A stretch of DNA of 64,000 nt from an uncultured Porphyromonadaceae bacterium (GCA_947575235.1 CANPMT010000008.1:1-64000), one strand, 5' to 3'. Shown: positions 55,701 to 64,000, counted from the stretch's first letter. The notes: a model not told the origin generated them from the letters alone. Numbers and translations are program-made.

Positions 55701-57193
55701 TTACCCTGGTATGTGTATTCATAAGCCACTGCCAGCACCTCATCGGTGCTGAGGGCTGACTTGAGCGAGATATAACCCAAGGTTGAGTTAAGGGTATATT
55801 CGCTCGATTTCAGCAGACGGGCGCTCTCGACCTTCTCATAGTCGCGTCCACCCTCGATGCCGTAGGCACCGAGCGGAGTGAGCACCTGTGTCACGTCGTT
55901 GATGTTTCGTGCGCCGGGGTAGTCGGTCTTTATCACATCGAGCAGATTGTTGCTCTGGTTTGAGGGGACACTGATCGATGTGTTGGGTTGCCAGTAGTCG
56001 CTGGCGAGACGGGTGTTCTCACCTATATCCTGGAAGCCCACGAAGTTGCGGCTCTCGTCGTAATTGCCGTTCTTGTTGGTGACCCACACCTCTATGCGGT
56101 TGATGGTGATACCCGACGACACATGCGGAAGGCGTGAGGCGAACTGGTCGTAGTTGTCGTAGAAATACTGTGCCAGGAAGAAGTGGCGGTTGGCGTCGTA
56201 ATCGTCGGCCTTTATGGTGAAGGAGGTGGTCTGCACGCCACCCTGCGTGTTGACTGTTTTCGACTCGCTGTTCTGCTGGCTGAGAAGTCCGGTAAGGGTA
56301 AGTTTGCCGAACTGCAGCTTGGCCTTCATACCGAACAGGGCTGTTCCGCCGCGGATGAGGCTCGAACCGGTGGTCATGCTGACGTTGCCGGCCTCGATAT
56401 TCTTGATTATCTCATCCTCCTTACCCTCATAATTGAGTTTGAGATTCTTGGAGTCGAAATCGAATGTAGCGTCGGTATTATACGACATATTGAACTTCAG
56501 CTTGTCGCCCACCGATGCGGCAATTGTGGCCTGTATCTTCTGGTCGAAGCTGAAGAAAGTCTTGCGTCGCGACTTGAGCGAGAGCGCCGGGTTGTCGGTC
56601 TTGTTGCTCTTCACACCCATCGAGAGCTGTATCGAGCCTTGTGTGGAGAGACGCACGCCACCCGGGCCAAACACCTTCTCAAGCGGGCCGAGCGCGAAAT
56701 TCATGTCAAGTATGTTGAAGGGCTGCTTATCCTTATTCTCGAACCCCTCGGCATTCTTCTGCTGGAAATAGCCGAACATCTCGCGACGTGTGGCCATGTT
56801 GTTATACTCCTCCGGAGTCATCATATAAGGGGTTATGATATCCTTGTCGCCGAGACGGGTGTGTATGACATACATTCCGCTCTCAGGGTCGAATATCGCC
56901 TGTGTCCTGATGTTGGAGGGGGTGGTGAGGTCGGCCACATACTCACGCCCGATGTAGTCGGCATATTCCTGCGGGAGTGTGGTCTGCACCGGCGACGGCA
57001 TGAGGATACTGTCCGGTATGGCGGTGCCGTCAAGGTATTCCGGCACCGGGGGTGGAGGGGGCGCGAGCTCCGACTTCTTGTACTGACCTACAGACACGAC
57101 AGTGGCTGCCAGTGCCAGAAGGGGAACCGGGAGCCATTTTGATATTCTCTTTTTGGCTATGTCGCGTAATTTAGGTTTTCTTTGAAAAGTCAT
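49703..57193 (-). CDS. sprA: SprA, outer-membrane translocon of the type IX secretion system
   Basis: This 2496-residue protein is the giant beta-barrel channel through which T9SS cargo leaves the periplasm in Bacteroidetes (SprA in Flavobacterium, Sov in Porphyromonas). It has an N-terminal membrane or signal segment (WLPVPLLALAATVVSVGQ), a proline-rich stretch, then hundreds of alternating barrel strands. SprA-typical pieces are PFNILDMNFALGPLEKVFGPGGVRLSTQGS, SMTTGSSLIRGGTALFGMKAKLQFGKL, the repeated domain with DLRNPYSWFLAST and YIQFWLLDPF, and the final RYQLSKKISVAAFFDHQ-like strands. Length and gene order (1-nt overlap with ruvA) are those of sprA elsewhere. Its presence shows the organism has a T9SS, and thus a way to export the sorting-domain proteins at 34544-42654. 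Confidence 0.95.
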   Translation of the reverse strand: MTFQRKPKLRDIAKKRISKWLPVPLLALAATVVSVGQYKKSELAPPPPPVPEYLDGTAIPDSILMPSPVQTTLPQEYADYIGREYVADLTTPSNIRTQAIFDPESGMYVIHTRLGDKDIITPYMMTPEEYNNMATRREMFGYFQQKNAEGFENKDKQPFNILDMNFALGPLEKVFGPGGVRLSTQGSIQLSMGVKSNKTDNPALSLKSRRKTFFSFDQKIQATIAASVGDKLKFNMSYNTDATFDFDSKNLKLNYEGKEDEIIKNIEAGNVSMTTGSSLIRGGTALFGMKAKLQFGKLTLTGLLSQQNSESKTVNTQGGVQTTSFTIKADDYDANRHFFLAQYFYDNYDQFASRLPHVSSGITINRIEVWVTNKNGNYDESRNFVGFQDIGENTRLASDYWQPNTSISVPSNQSNNLLDVIKTDYPGARNINDVTQVLTPLGAYGIEGGRDYEKVESARLLKSSEYTLNSTLGYISLKSALSTDEVLAVAYEYTYQGKVYQVGEFSSDVTTTSDCLYLKMLRGTTISPKLPMWKLMMKNVYSLGAYQLQKKNFKMNIKYLSDTTGTEINYLPVGSISNQPLLQVMNLDRLDSNQESNPDGFFDYVEGYTVQPTNGKIIFPVAEPFGANLERKIGDPVLAAPYVYKELYDSTLVVARQFADKNKFSLTGEYQASNGAQIRLNAMNVPRGSVVVMAGGVQLTENSDYTVDYSMGIVTITNQSIIDSGTNVSVTLENQSLFSMQRKTLLGLDAQYRFNKDFTLGGTLLHFSEKALTEKVNIGDEVINNTMWGVNLNYNKDFMWLTNLLNKVPTINATAPSSLRLNAEFAQLVPHKQKTGTTQGSSYIDDFENTQTGIDLRNPYSWFLASTPYDGGSDPLFPEASLSNNVDYGKNRALLAWNYIDRMWTQKNSSMLPGYLRNDLKQLSNPYVREVQVREIYPGRDLLTGESNYIQTLNLSFYPKERGPYNLDAENIDENGNLLYPERRWGGIMRKMDNTNFESSNVEYIQFWLLDPFLDEENPNREGGDLYFNFGEISEDILKDGMKSYENGIPIDGNEQFMAETNWGRVSTQNSLTYAFENAENARPMQDVGLDGLPNDDEFTFGSYEEYLNKLRTRLPSSTISEMQESPFSPMNDPAGDNYHFYRSTYYDETQASILDRYKHYNGVEGNSLSPDQSDNPMYQSARSVPDVEDINQDNTLNEYERYFQYKVSIRPEDLVVGKNYVTDRKETVVTTREGSAVTVWYQFKIPLSQPDKVVGGISDFSTIRFARMFMTGFKETTHLRFGSLELVRGEWRDYKFNLNSRNDAPAEGELDMSIVNIEENSGRTPVNYILPPDVTRIQDPGQMQATQLNEQSLQMKVTGLQPGDARGAYKNTQLDLRIYRRLQMWVHAESLIDNTTNLKNGDLAVFVRLGSDVKNNYYEYEIPLELTPEGRYDNLNPEARRIVWPISNFMNVEFDVFTDLKTQRNHDRSANVEGVNYTTLYSMRDPNNDHNTVSVLGNPSLSDVRVMLIGVRNKSNSVKDGVVWLNELRVTDFNEDGGWAANVNANLAMSDVAMVNFSMHKETAGFGSVDQGLSSRRLDNYEQYNVAVQGDLGKIVPQKAKLNAPIYYSVSTEKTTPKYNPLDQDILLKDALDAATTKHEKDSIKAFAITHKRVESFSISNLKFNVQSKNPMPWDPANFQLAFSFNKQKNVDPNTEYQNTNDYRGSFQYSYSPYIKPWKPFSGLKSKSKTAKYFKDWGINWMFNNLTFYTNMSRYYYEEQTRSQVDVDFQLPVQVSKNFLWDRQLNLTWNIIQSLSLSFSSNTTARIEETVGAVNRRLFPDKYRDWRDTVWSSIKGLGTPWNYNQTFTGSYKAPFNKIPVLDYLSGSVTYTSTYRWDKGATVDDLYLGNSIQNQSTWNADARLNFETLFNKSKYLQNINKRFSKVQAQRPGTRQPNGKRDNKPTVKKFERAINLSPDTTTVVKHNLKTDKLKITAMKGTQPFKIETKVIDDNSIEILTKADTQIKLVVREDKKEPKKSVWKEVGDHALRFLMMPRSLSFKWRGSHSLNLPQFSPNVGDIFGQSTKYGPMSPGLDFAFGFYDENYVNKALDRGWLLTSDEMTSPAIWNQGKEFNFELTLEPIRGLKIVLTSNLTDNRTRQVQFMFAGMPTNMGGSYTRTHVALATSLRNSKAANGYESEAFNKFLEYIPIVASRIENSYRGVNYPDAGFLEGSVLSGTPYNPAVGTVTQTSSDVLIPAFIAAYSGYSPDKVTLSQFPGLGAMRPNWRVTYDGILQMGNMKNIFKSFTLTHAYQCTYSIGSYSSFMNWVGVSDGMGFTMDELTQSPVPSSPYNISSVAITEKFAPLVGVNMTFKNELSVNAEYRDSRTLNLNSSAGQIVETSSKQISVGAGMKIPNFNKILKFGTSQGGTNNDLSINLDFAFSNNQSLIRRIETAYTQATQGTQTFSVNFMATYQLSKKISVAAFFDHQVNTPLVSNSAYPTSNSNYGISFNISLAR

Positions 57194-57783
57194 CAGAGCA
57201 TCTTGAGCGCTTGCTTGATCGCCTTCTCTGTGCTCAGGGTCGGATCAGATGCAAAGAGCTTCTTCAGGACCTTCTGGCTTTGCTGCGCGGTGAAGCCGAG
57301 CATCACGAGCGCAGCCATTGAATCTTCATATGATTCTCCGGCGACCGGTACACTTGAAGATAACGCTGTTGCATCGGGTTTTATTTTATCCTTGAGGTCT
57401 ACAATGATACGTTGGGCTGTCTTTCCGCCTATCCCTTTGACAGCTTTCAACGCGCTGTCCTGTCCGGAAGCTATGGCACCCTCGAGCTGGTCGGCTGTAA
57501 GTGAGGAGAGTATGAGGCGGGCCGTATTGGGTCCCACTCCGCTCACCCCTATGAGCAGACGGAAGAGCTCGCGGCTGCGTTTGGTGAGGAATCCGTAGAG
57601 GAGATGGGCGTCCTCGCGTATGGCCTCGTGTATGTAGAGACGCACTTTGCCGCTCCCTGCCGCTCCGTTGAGCTCGGCATAGTCTATGAGGGAGATATTG
57701 ATTTCGTATCCCACACCGTTGCAGTCTACCACCGCAGACGTGGGGTTGAGTTCGGCCAAAGGACCGCTGATATAATCTATCAT
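57193..57783 (-). CDS. ruvA: Holliday junction branch-migration protein RuvA
   Basis: RuvA binds four-way DNA junctions and loads the RuvB motor during recombinational repair. The protein is 196 residues. Domain I ([30 protein letters not shown]) is an OB fold; domain II has the two helix-hairpin-helix motifs ([20 protein letters not shown] and [21 protein letters not shown]); domain III is the small three-helix RuvB-contact domain ([20 protein letters not shown]). The stop codon shares one base with the sprA start (TGATG), so the genes are coupled. A consensus promoter lies just upstream. Confidence 0.97.
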   Translation of the reverse strand: MIDYISGPLAELNPTSAVVDCNGVGYEINISLIDYAELNGAAGSGKVRLYIHEAIREDAHLLYGFLTKRSRELFRLLIGVSGVGPNTARLILSSLTADQLEGAIASGQDSALKAVKGIGGKTAQRIIVDLKDKIKPDATALSSSVPVAGESYEDSMAALVMLGFTAQQSQKVLKKLFASDPTLSTEKAIKQALKML

Positions 57784-57798
57784 CGTCAGTTTTTATTG

Positions 57799-57830
57799 CA
57801 AAAGTAGTAAAACATCCCGTTTCAGCCAAA
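57799..57830 (-). promoter_or_regulatory. Promoter of the ruvA-sprA operon
   Basis: On the minus strand TTTG (57830-57827) and TACTTTTG (57806-57799) are 20 nt apart, an exact consensus match. The transcript would start near 57792, giving a very short leader of about 9 nt before the ruvA ATG at 57783. Confidence 0.72.
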
Positions 57831-57882
57831 TCTCCTCCTCTACTTGCTTCTGCGTGGTGTCTCCCACACAGGCAGTCGCGGG

Positions 57883-59064
57883 CTAAAACACCGTAATCTG
57901 AAGGAGCAGACGGTTGTAGCGGTTAAGCAGGTCCTGATAGGTCTCTTCGCGCTCTTTGATGGTCTGGACTTCGGTGTAATAGTCGGTTATCGAGGTCTGT
58001 CCCAACATCACCGATTTTGTGAGGAGACTTACGGTCTCATCCATGAGCCGACGGTCGTAGGCACTGATTGTACGCAGCAGGGCGCGTGCCTCCTCATAAC
58101 GTGCGGTAAGCTGCGACTCGGAACGCTGGCGTATCGTCTCGAGGCGCAGGTCGGCGGCTCTCTTCTTCGCCACGGCGGCCCTCACCTTTTTTCCGGTGGT
58201 GAAGAGCGGGAACGACGCCCCCACCACAAAACCGTTGCTGGCCTCCTCCATCTCGGTGTTGCGTCGGTAGCCTACCGTGAGTTTCGGGAGCCATCCCTGA
58301 CGGGCCACTCTCTCCTCCTGTTGCGAGAGTATGAACTGAGCTGCCCCGGCTTTTATGTCGGGATCGGCCGAGAGCCAGAGTTCTGTAAGCTGGGCGGCCG
58401 ATTCCGGCAAGGAGAAGTCGGGATAATCCACCCCCTCCGCCACAAATGGCTTGTTACCGTTAAGCACCCGCAGTTCACCCTCCAGCCTCACGCGCTCCGA
58501 CTCATTGTCGAGCAGTGAGGTGCGCAGCTGCATGGCATCCATCCGTATGCGGTTGAGGTCGAGCATAGTGGCTGTGCCATCCTTGACGCCACGTTCCCAT
58601 ACCCCTGTCAATGAGTCGGCTATATCGAGGCGGCGCGAAAGCAATCCGGCCATCCGGCGGTTCTTCACTAAGTCGAGGTACAGTCCACCAGCCTCAAGCA
58701 GCAGGGTGCGCCTTGCAGCGGCATACTCCTCATCGCTGACCATCCTGATGGCGTCCGTGGCTTTTGCCCGGGCGGCATAGAGTGTCGGGAAGTCAAATTC
58801 CTGGGTGACAATCAGCTCGGAACTCGCCACACCGTCGGCGCCGCGCTTGAAGAAGGGACTGTATTCAATAGATGTCGCGTCGAGGGTGTTCTCTGACGAT
58901 GATTCAAGCACCGTTGCCCTACCCTCCTCGCGGAGAGCCTTCAGCTCGCCGTTATTGCGTTCTATCTCACTGAACAGGTCGTTGATGCCTGACGCTCCGG
59001 CAGTGGCCGTGAACGTCAGTATTGAGATTCCCGCCAACAGGCAGGTATAGATTTTTCTGATCAT
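57883..59064 (-). CDS. TolC family outer-membrane efflux protein
   Basis: This 393-residue protein has a signal peptide (MIRKIYTCLLAGISILTFTATAGA). It is built of two similar halves rich in long helices (LFSEIERNNGELKALREEGRAT and DIKAGAAQFILSQQEERVARQGWLPKL), the TolC/OEP pattern, but shorter than E. coli TolC, as usual for CusC-like proteins. It forms the exit duct for the RND pump encoded upstream. I use ATG 59064, 2 nt after the pump stop; the track began at a TTG two codons earlier. It is the last gene of a three-gene efflux operon. Confidence 0.92.
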   Translation of the reverse strand: MIRKIYTCLLAGISILTFTATAGASGINDLFSEIERNNGELKALREEGRATVLESSSENTLDATSIEYSPFFKRGADGVASSELIVTQEFDFPTLYAARAKATDAIRMVSDEEYAAARRTLLLEAGGLYLDLVKNRRMAGLLSRRLDIADSLTGVWERGVKDGTATMLDLNRIRMDAMQLRTSLLDNESERVRLEGELRVLNGNKPFVAEGVDYPDFSLPESAAQLTELWLSADPDIKAGAAQFILSQQEERVARQGWLPKLTVGYRRNTEMEEASNGFVVGASFPLFTTGKKVRAAVAKKRAADLRLETIRQRSESQLTARYEEARALLRTISAYDRRLMDETVSLLTKSVMLGQTSITDYYTEVQTIKEREETYQDLLNRYNRLLLQITVF

Positions 59065-59066
59065 AT

Positions 59067-62000
59067 TCAAATATTTACTGGTTTCTCCTCACCTTTACGG
59101 CGGTTGATAAGGGTATAGACCACCGGAATGATGAAGGCGTTGAGGAATGTTGATGAAAGCAGACCTCCCAAAATCACAAGAGCCATGGGACTCTGGATTT
59201 CGTTGCCGGGCAGGTCTCCGCGCAAAGCCAATGGTATCAGCGCCAAGGCGGAGGTCATTGCTGTCATCAGAATCGGGTTCATACGGTCGAGCGAGCCTTT
59301 CACCACACTTTCGCGCAGCGATGCGCCCTGCATCTTCCGCAGCAGGTCATAGCGCGTCACAAGCAACATGCCGTTGCGTGTGGCTATGCCGAAGAGCGAG
59401 ATGAATCCGATTATGGCGGGGATGCTGATCTCGCCTGTCGAGAATCGTAACACCAGCACACCGCCGATGAGTGCGAAGGGAAGATTCAGTAATATCACCC
59501 CGCTCTCCACACCGTTTCTGAACTGCATGTAGAGAAGAAGGAATATCACCAGAACACTTAGTAATGAGGTGAAGAAGAGAATACGGCTGGCGGCGCGTTC
59601 ACTCTCGAACTGTCCGCCGTATTCTATGTGATAACCCTCGGGAAGGTCTATCTCTTTATCTATGCGGCTCCGGATGTCATCGACCACGCTACCGATATCG
59701 CGGCCGTCGGTATTGGCCGATATCACAATGTTGCGTTTCACATTCTCTCGGCTAATGGTGTTCGGTCCGGTCGATGATGTTATGTCGGCCACATTGGCCA
59801 GAGGCACCTTGTAGCCGTCGGGTGTGTCGATAAGGAGGGAGCCTATAGTCTCGATTGTGGCCCTTGATATGGTGTCGGCCCTCACCACGATGTCGAAGTT
59901 GTAGCCACCCTCGTATATCTGGCCCACACTCTCACCCCCTAACATCACGGATACGAACTCATTGAACTGCGGAAGGGTGATTCCGTAGTTGGCAAGCATC
60001 TGCATTCGGGGCTTGATCTTAAGCTCGGGACGCTCAATCTGTTGCTCCACGTTAAGGTCGGCCAGACCCTCCACATCCTCCACAGCCCCCTTGATGCGGT
60101 TGGCTATGGCATACATCTTGCCGAGATCATCGCCGAAGAGTTTTATGGCTATCGAGGCCTGCGTGCCGCTCAGCATTGCATCGATACGGTGACTGATGGG
60201 CTGTCCTATCTCGATATTGGCACCGGCTATGAGCGAGAGTTTCTCGCGCACCTCTTTCAGTATCTCCTTCACAGGGCGTCCGTCGGTCGAGAACGGAGCC
60301 TCGATCTCTGATACGTTCACCCCCAAGGCGTGTTCATCGAGTTCGGCCCGTCCGGTCTTGCGTGCCACAGTCTTTATCTCCTCTACCGACAGGAGCAGCT
60401 CCTCGGCCTGACGGCCGATTTTGTCAGATTCCTCAAGCGAGACACCGGGCAAAGTGCTGACATTGATGGTGAACGACCCCTCATTGAACGGCGGTAGGAA
60501 ACTGCGTCCGAGTGTGAAGAACACCACTACCGTGGCAACGAAGAGCGCCACTGTGCCACCCATGACTATCCCCTTGTGACCCAAGGTCCATTCGAGTGCC
60601 TTGAGATAATATCGTTTTATGAAGGCTGCCACGGGTGCATCCTCCTTGAGTTTGCTTTCAAGCCCGGGCTTGCCGAGAAGATAGCTGCAAAGCACCGGGG
60701 TCAAGGTAAGGGCCACCAATGTTGAAGCCAGAAGTGCCACAATGAAAGCCACGCCGAGGGGTATGAGCATCCTCCCCTCCATACCGCCGAGGAAGAAGAG
60801 AGGCACAAAACTCACAATTATTATCAGAGTTGAGTTAAGAATGGGCATACGCACCTCACGCGAGGCTTCGTAGACCACTCTCAGAAGCGGTTTCCGTTCG
60901 GATGGGTCGAGGCGACGGTTCTCGCCGAGACGTTTCCATACATTCTCCACATCCACTATGGCATCATCCACCAGCGAACCGATAGCTATGGCCATACCGC
61001 CGAGACTCATGGTGTTGAGTGTGTTGCCGGTGAGATGAAGCACTATAATCGTCACAAGGAGCGACAAGGGGATGGTGACCAGAGATATGAGTGTGGTGCG
61101 GATATTGCCGAGGAATAGAATGAGGATAATCACCACGAATACTGCACCCTCGAGAAGTGAGGTCTTTACATTGTCGATAGAGCTCTCTATGAACCGTGAC
61201 TGACGGAAGATGTCGGTAGACACATTGATTCCTGACGGCAGGCCCCCTTTGAGCTCATCTATAACGTTATCAAGACGTTCTGTAAGTTCGATGGTGCCTG
61301 TGGCCGGTTGTTTTGTGACGGTGAGCAGCACGGCCTCCTTTCCACGTTCGGAGGCTTTGCCGAGCTTCGGGCTCTGCCCTCCTGTCTTTACTTCGGCTAT
61401 GTCGGCTATCAGTATCGACTCCCCTCCTGAGGTGCGTTTCACCACTGCATTGTTAAGACGCTCCATAGCATCTGAAGGCACAATGCCACGCACTATATAT
61501 TCATTGCCGTATTGATACACAACACCCCCGTTGACACCGTCACTCAGGCCACGTGTGGACTCAAGCACCTCGCCGAGTGTGACGTTGTAATGGTTCATCT
61601 TTTCAGGGCTCACCAGTATCTGGTATTCCTTCAGGTCGCCACCTATCACTGACACCTGCGCCACACCCTCGGTCGAGAGGAGGCGGGGGCGTATGGTGCG
61701 CTCGGCTATCGTGCGCAGTTCGAGCATCGGTACGGTGTCGGACGTGAGGCTCACAATGAGTACCTCTCCCAATATCGAGGATTGCGGACCGATAACCGGA
61801 CGGCTCACCGAGGCGGGGAGCTGATCGCTGACCTGCGCCAGTTTCTCGGATACTATCTGACGGTCGATGTAGACATCGGTATCCCATTCAAATTCAACCC
61901 ACACCACCGAGAATCCGGCTGTCGACGACGACCTTACACGTCTTACCCCTGTGGCGCCGTTGACAGCGGTCTCGACAGGGAATGTCACCAGTTGCTCGAC

Positions 62001-62180
62001 CTCCTCGGCCGACATTCCGCCGGCCTCTGTCATGATCACGACTGTGGGGGCATTCAGATCAGGAAAGACATCCACCTCCGTCTTGTTGGCGGTATATAGA
62101 CCGCCGATAATCATAAGCACCGCCGCCACCAACACCAGGAGACGGTTGCGCAGCGAGAAATTTATTATCTTGTCAAGCAT
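59067..62180 (-). CDS. CzcA/CusA-type RND efflux pump
   Basis: This 1037-residue inner-membrane proton antiporter belongs to the heavy-metal class of RND pumps. The first membrane helix is followed by the periplasmic loop (VDVFPDLNAPTVVIMTEAGG), and a second loop occurs after residue 550. Transmembrane segment 4 reads MAIAIGSLVDDAIVDVENVWKRLGENR, containing the charged proton-relay residues with an extra Asp; the aspartate pattern differs from the usual IxxDFGxIVDGAVxxVEN of CzcA, so the transported ion cannot be assigned. GSFTINVSTLPGVSLEES and LDEHALGVNVSEIEAP are family-like. It lies 11 nt after the adaptor gene and touches the TolC gene. Confidence 0.92.
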   Translation of the reverse strand: MLDKIINFSLRNRLLVLVAAVLMIIGGLYTANKTEVDVFPDLNAPTVVIMTEAGGMSAEEVEQLVTFPVETAVNGATGVRRVRSSSTAGFSVVWVEFEWDTDVYIDRQIVSEKLAQVSDQLPASVSRPVIGPQSSILGEVLIVSLTSDTVPMLELRTIAERTIRPRLLSTEGVAQVSVIGGDLKEYQILVSPEKMNHYNVTLGEVLESTRGLSDGVNGGVVYQYGNEYIVRGIVPSDAMERLNNAVVKRTSGGESILIADIAEVKTGGQSPKLGKASERGKEAVLLTVTKQPATGTIELTERLDNVIDELKGGLPSGINVSTDIFRQSRFIESSIDNVKTSLLEGAVFVVIILILFLGNIRTTLISLVTIPLSLLVTIIVLHLTGNTLNTMSLGGMAIAIGSLVDDAIVDVENVWKRLGENRRLDPSERKPLLRVVYEASREVRMPILNSTLIIIVSFVPLFFLGGMEGRMLIPLGVAFIVALLASTLVALTLTPVLCSYLLGKPGLESKLKEDAPVAAFIKRYYLKALEWTLGHKGIVMGGTVALFVATVVVFFTLGRSFLPPFNEGSFTINVSTLPGVSLEESDKIGRQAEELLLSVEEIKTVARKTGRAELDEHALGVNVSEIEAPFSTDGRPVKEILKEVREKLSLIAGANIEIGQPISHRIDAMLSGTQASIAIKLFGDDLGKMYAIANRIKGAVEDVEGLADLNVEQQIERPELKIKPRMQMLANYGITLPQFNEFVSVMLGGESVGQIYEGGYNFDIVVRADTISRATIETIGSLLIDTPDGYKVPLANVADITSSTGPNTISRENVKRNIVISANTDGRDIGSVVDDIRSRIDKEIDLPEGYHIEYGGQFESERAASRILFFTSLLSVLVIFLLLYMQFRNGVESGVILLNLPFALIGGVLVLRFSTGEISIPAIIGFISLFGIATRNGMLLVTRYDLLRKMQGASLRESVVKGSLDRMNPILMTAMTSALALIPLALRGDLPGNEIQSPMALVILGGLLSSTFLNAFIIPVVYTLINRRKGEEKPVNI

Positions 62181-62191
62181 CGCTACCGGTG

Positions 62192-63316
62192 TTAATGGTT
62201 ATGGTTATGCTCAGGGATGGCGGCGGAGGCCGACGCTAATTTCACATGCACGGCTCCGGATGTAACTACCCTCTCTCCTGCATGAAGTCCCTCCTTTATC
62301 TCGATACGCTCACCATCATCCTCTCCGGTGGTAACCTCTCGCTTCTCATACCCCTCCTCGTCGACCTGGACATAGACGTATTTCACGCCCTGCTCCTCGG
62401 TAATTGCCGCAAGGGGCACACTGAGCACATTGGTGCGCGGGTCGGTGATAAGGTAGATTTCAGCATAGCTCCCCGGGACAATACCGGCGGCATTGGTAAA
62501 CTCGAATGTGACGGGCACGAATGCCGATGTGTCGGCCGAGCCTCTTCCGGCAGAGATCTTGCGCCCGTCAAGCTGCGACAGACTGAACACGCGGTCGGAA
62601 TAGGCCGGACGGAAATTAGCCGATGACACCTCACCCAACACACCGTATAGACGCTCAGGCACGTCGGCTCGCAGGTACAGTCTGCGGTCCTGGGTGATGG
62701 TCATGAGTGTCTGGCCCACCTCGACGAAATCGCCGTCGCGGATGTCGCACTGCTTCACATAACCCGAGGCCGGAGCGGCTATGCTTATACCATGTTCGCG
62801 TGTTGGGCGTCCTGTGGCGTCATATACCTGACGGGCAAGGTCGAAAGCGGCTTCCGCCTCACGATATTCCTTATCGGTGATGAGTTTCTCCTCTCGAAGA
62901 AGATCGGCCCGCTCCTTATCCTTGCGTGCCTTCTCAAACTCAATTCTCGCCTTGGAGGCTATATCCCCCTCCGGGAGTGATGATGTGCTGACTGTGAAGA
63001 GGGTCATCCCCTTTGACACCGGCATACCCTCTACAAAATCTTTTGAGCGCCGCGCTATTCCAGCCACGGTGGAAACCACGGTCGACTCCCCTCCGGTGGC
63101 AGGCATTATCCGCCCCCCGGTTCTCACCACCCCGTGGAAATCAGAGGGTGTTATCTCTGTCACCTCCACTCCGGCCGCACGGGCCTTGGCGGGTGAAAGT
63201 ATTATCTCGTCGCCATGTGTATCAGGCGATTCCACATGCGCACCCTCCTCGGAGTGGGAGCAGCCGCATGCGACAGTAATGAGTAAATAACCTGCTATAT
63301 GTGTGTATATACGCAT
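62192..63316 (-). CDS. RND efflux periplasmic adaptor (HlyD/CusB-like lipoprotein)
   Basis: This 374-residue membrane-fusion protein couples the pump to the outer-membrane duct. The N-terminus [20 protein letters not shown] looks like a lipoprotein signal, with Cys 18 or 20 lipidated, followed by His-containing residues. The lipoyl domain ([25 protein letters not shown]) brackets a helical hairpin ([21 protein letters not shown]), then a beta-barrel domain ([30 protein letters not shown]). The last residues are EHNHNH. Histidine-rich ends support a metal ion substrate. It is the first gene of the operon; a TAGCTTTG box (complement of 63339-63346) is a likely -7 element. Confidence 0.9.
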   Translation of the reverse strand: MRIYTHIAGYLLITVACGCSHSEEGAHVESPDTHGDEIILSPAKARAAGVEVTEITPSDFHGVVRTGGRIMPATGGESTVVSTVAGIARRSKDFVEGMPVSKGMTLFTVSTSSLPEGDIASKARIEFEKARKDKERADLLREEKLITDKEYREAEAAFDLARQVYDATGRPTREHGISIAAPASGYVKQCDIRDGDFVEVGQTLMTITQDRRLYLRADVPERLYGVLGEVSSANFRPAYSDRVFSLSQLDGRKISAGRGSADTSAFVPVTFEFTNAAGIVPGSYAEIYLITDPRTNVLSVPLAAITEEQGVKYVYVQVDEEGYEKREVTTGEDDGERIEIKEGLHAGERVVTSGAVHVKLASASAAIPEHNHNH

Positions 63317-63411
63317 ATCTCCTGAAAAAATTTTTCCGCAAAGCTACAATAAAAGCCGTGCAACTCGGTTGCATAAGAGGATGTCGCACCAGCGCGGCCT
63401 TTACCCAGATA

Positions 63412-64000
63412 ATGATACAGTCTTTCAACTCCTCCTTGCTTGAGAATGCAGTCTCCGAGCTGTCGAAACTTCCCGGAATAGGACGTAAGACCGCCTTGCG
63501 TCTCGCCCTCCATATGCTACGCCGCGATGAGGCGGAGGCGGTGGCTCTCGGTGAGTCGATCATAAATATGCGCAGGAATATCTGCTATTGCTCGCGGTGC
63601 CACAACATCAGCGAGCAGGAGGTGTGCCCTATATGCAGCGACAAGCGCCGCGACGAGTCGACGGTTTGTGTGGTGGAGAATGTGAAGGATGTTATCACCA
63701 TTGAGTCAACCCATCAGCACTCGGGGCTATATCATGTGCTCGGCGGGGTGATTTCACCTCTCGACGGCGTGAGCCCTTCCGACCTCGAGATAGAGAGCCT
63801 CGTGACGCGTGTGCGCGAGGAGAATCTAAAGGAGGTGATTCTCGCGCTCAGTCCCACGATGGAGGGGGATACCACCAATTTCTATATCTACCGCCGGCTC
63901 GCAGAGATGCCGGTGCGTGTCACCATGCTTGCCCGTGGCCTGAGCATCGGCAATGAACTGGAATATACCGATGAGCTCACCCTCGGGAAGTCTATCCAGA
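63412..64000 (+). CDS. recR: Recombination protein RecR, 3' end outside window
   Basis: RecR works with RecO and RecF to load RecA onto gapped DNA. It is not in the ORF track because it runs off the window; 196 codons are visible from the ATG at 63412 ([16 protein letters not shown]). The helix-hairpin-helix motif ([18 protein letters not shown]), the CxxC zinc finger ([18 protein letters not shown]) and the Toprim domain ([16 protein letters not shown], then [18 protein letters not shown] and [13 protein letters not shown]) are all present in order. Only the last few residues should be missing. It is divergent from the efflux operon with 95 nt between them. Confidence 0.96.
   Translation, partial: MIQSFNSSLLENAVSELSKLPGIGRKTALRLALHMLRRDEAEAVALGESIINMRRNICYCSRCHNISEQEVCPICSDKRRDESTVCVVENVKDVITIESTHQHSGLYHVLGGVISPLDGVSPSDLEIESLVTRVREENLKEVILALSPTMEGDTTNFYIYRRLAEMPVRVTMLARGLSIGNELEYTDELTLGKSIQ

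Noticed and set aside
56183-57142. 319-residue plus-strand ORF opposite sprA
   Set aside because: It lies wholly inside the sprA coding region in antisense; composition is that of a reverse-complement shadow.

Overview
The window is chromosomal DNA of a Bacteroidales bacterium, most likely a Muribaculaceae-like (S24-7) gut commensal. This rests on the LpxC-FabZ fusion, the DUF4295 gene behind rpmG, a bacterial serine palmitoyltransferase, BspA-like, BACON and CHB_HEX_C surface proteins, and SprA, the giant outer-membrane channel of the type IX secretion system (T9SS). Several genes also have Bacteroidetes-type promoters (TTTG or TTG, about 20 nt, TAnnTTTG). The family-level placement is inference. 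I saw no rRNA, tRNA, CRISPR array, prophage or intact insertion sequence.

Layout. 1-305: end of rpmG plus DUF4295. 573-3758 (-): lipid A genes lpxD, lpxC-fabZ, lpxA. 3983-8324 (+): methylmalonyl-CoA epimerase and a complete sodium-pumping methylmalonyl-CoA decarboxylase (alpha, gamma, biotin carrier, beta) behind one clear promoter. 8616-11080: two small proteins of unknown role and a sphingolipid serine palmitoyltransferase. 11506-13407: dnaK. 13458-17945: an accessory stretch with a four-helix-bundle protein carrying a 9-bp tandem repeat tail, an unknown protein, a DUF418 membrane protein, an AT-rich membrane protein, and a translationally coupled DUF3791 / DUF3990 / small-protein cassette that looks like a toxin-antitoxin-type module. 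18058-25277: housekeeping genes (tgt, LptF/G-like permease, folK, metallophosphoesterase, acyltransferase, RluD-type synthase, PASTA protein). 25479-29616 (+): bamD, rpoZ, an ATP-grasp-like protein, a DUF2520 protein, kdsC-like and maf. 29695-30711 (-): ROK sugar kinase.

31268-44553 is a 13-kb co-directional surface locus: a PEGA-like/beta-barrel protein, a BACON lipoprotein, a BspA-like leucine-rich-repeat protein, a 1576-residue protein with InlB-like and CHB_HEX_C repeats, and an LPP20-like exported protein. The two largest end in T9SS-type C-terminal sorting domains. The SprA gene needed to export such cargo lies in the same window (49703-57193, -), coupled to ruvA. A solitary tyrosine recombinase sits at the edge of the surface locus. 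45583-48682: a VOC protein and clpB. 57883-63316 (-): a three-gene RND efflux system (adaptor, CzcA/CusA-like pump, TolC). The window ends inside recR (63412 onward).

The observations most worth following are: (i) the DUF3791/DUF3990 cassette with a palindrome in front of it; (ii) the surface locus taken together with SprA; (iii) a 25-nt element, 21/25 identical, upstream of both dnaK and clpB; (iv) the 9-bp coding repeat that runs into the dnaK terminator; (v) a perfect 32-bp inverted repeat between the ribosomal-protein and lipid A operons; and (vi) a Tgt that has lost its three zinc cysteines.
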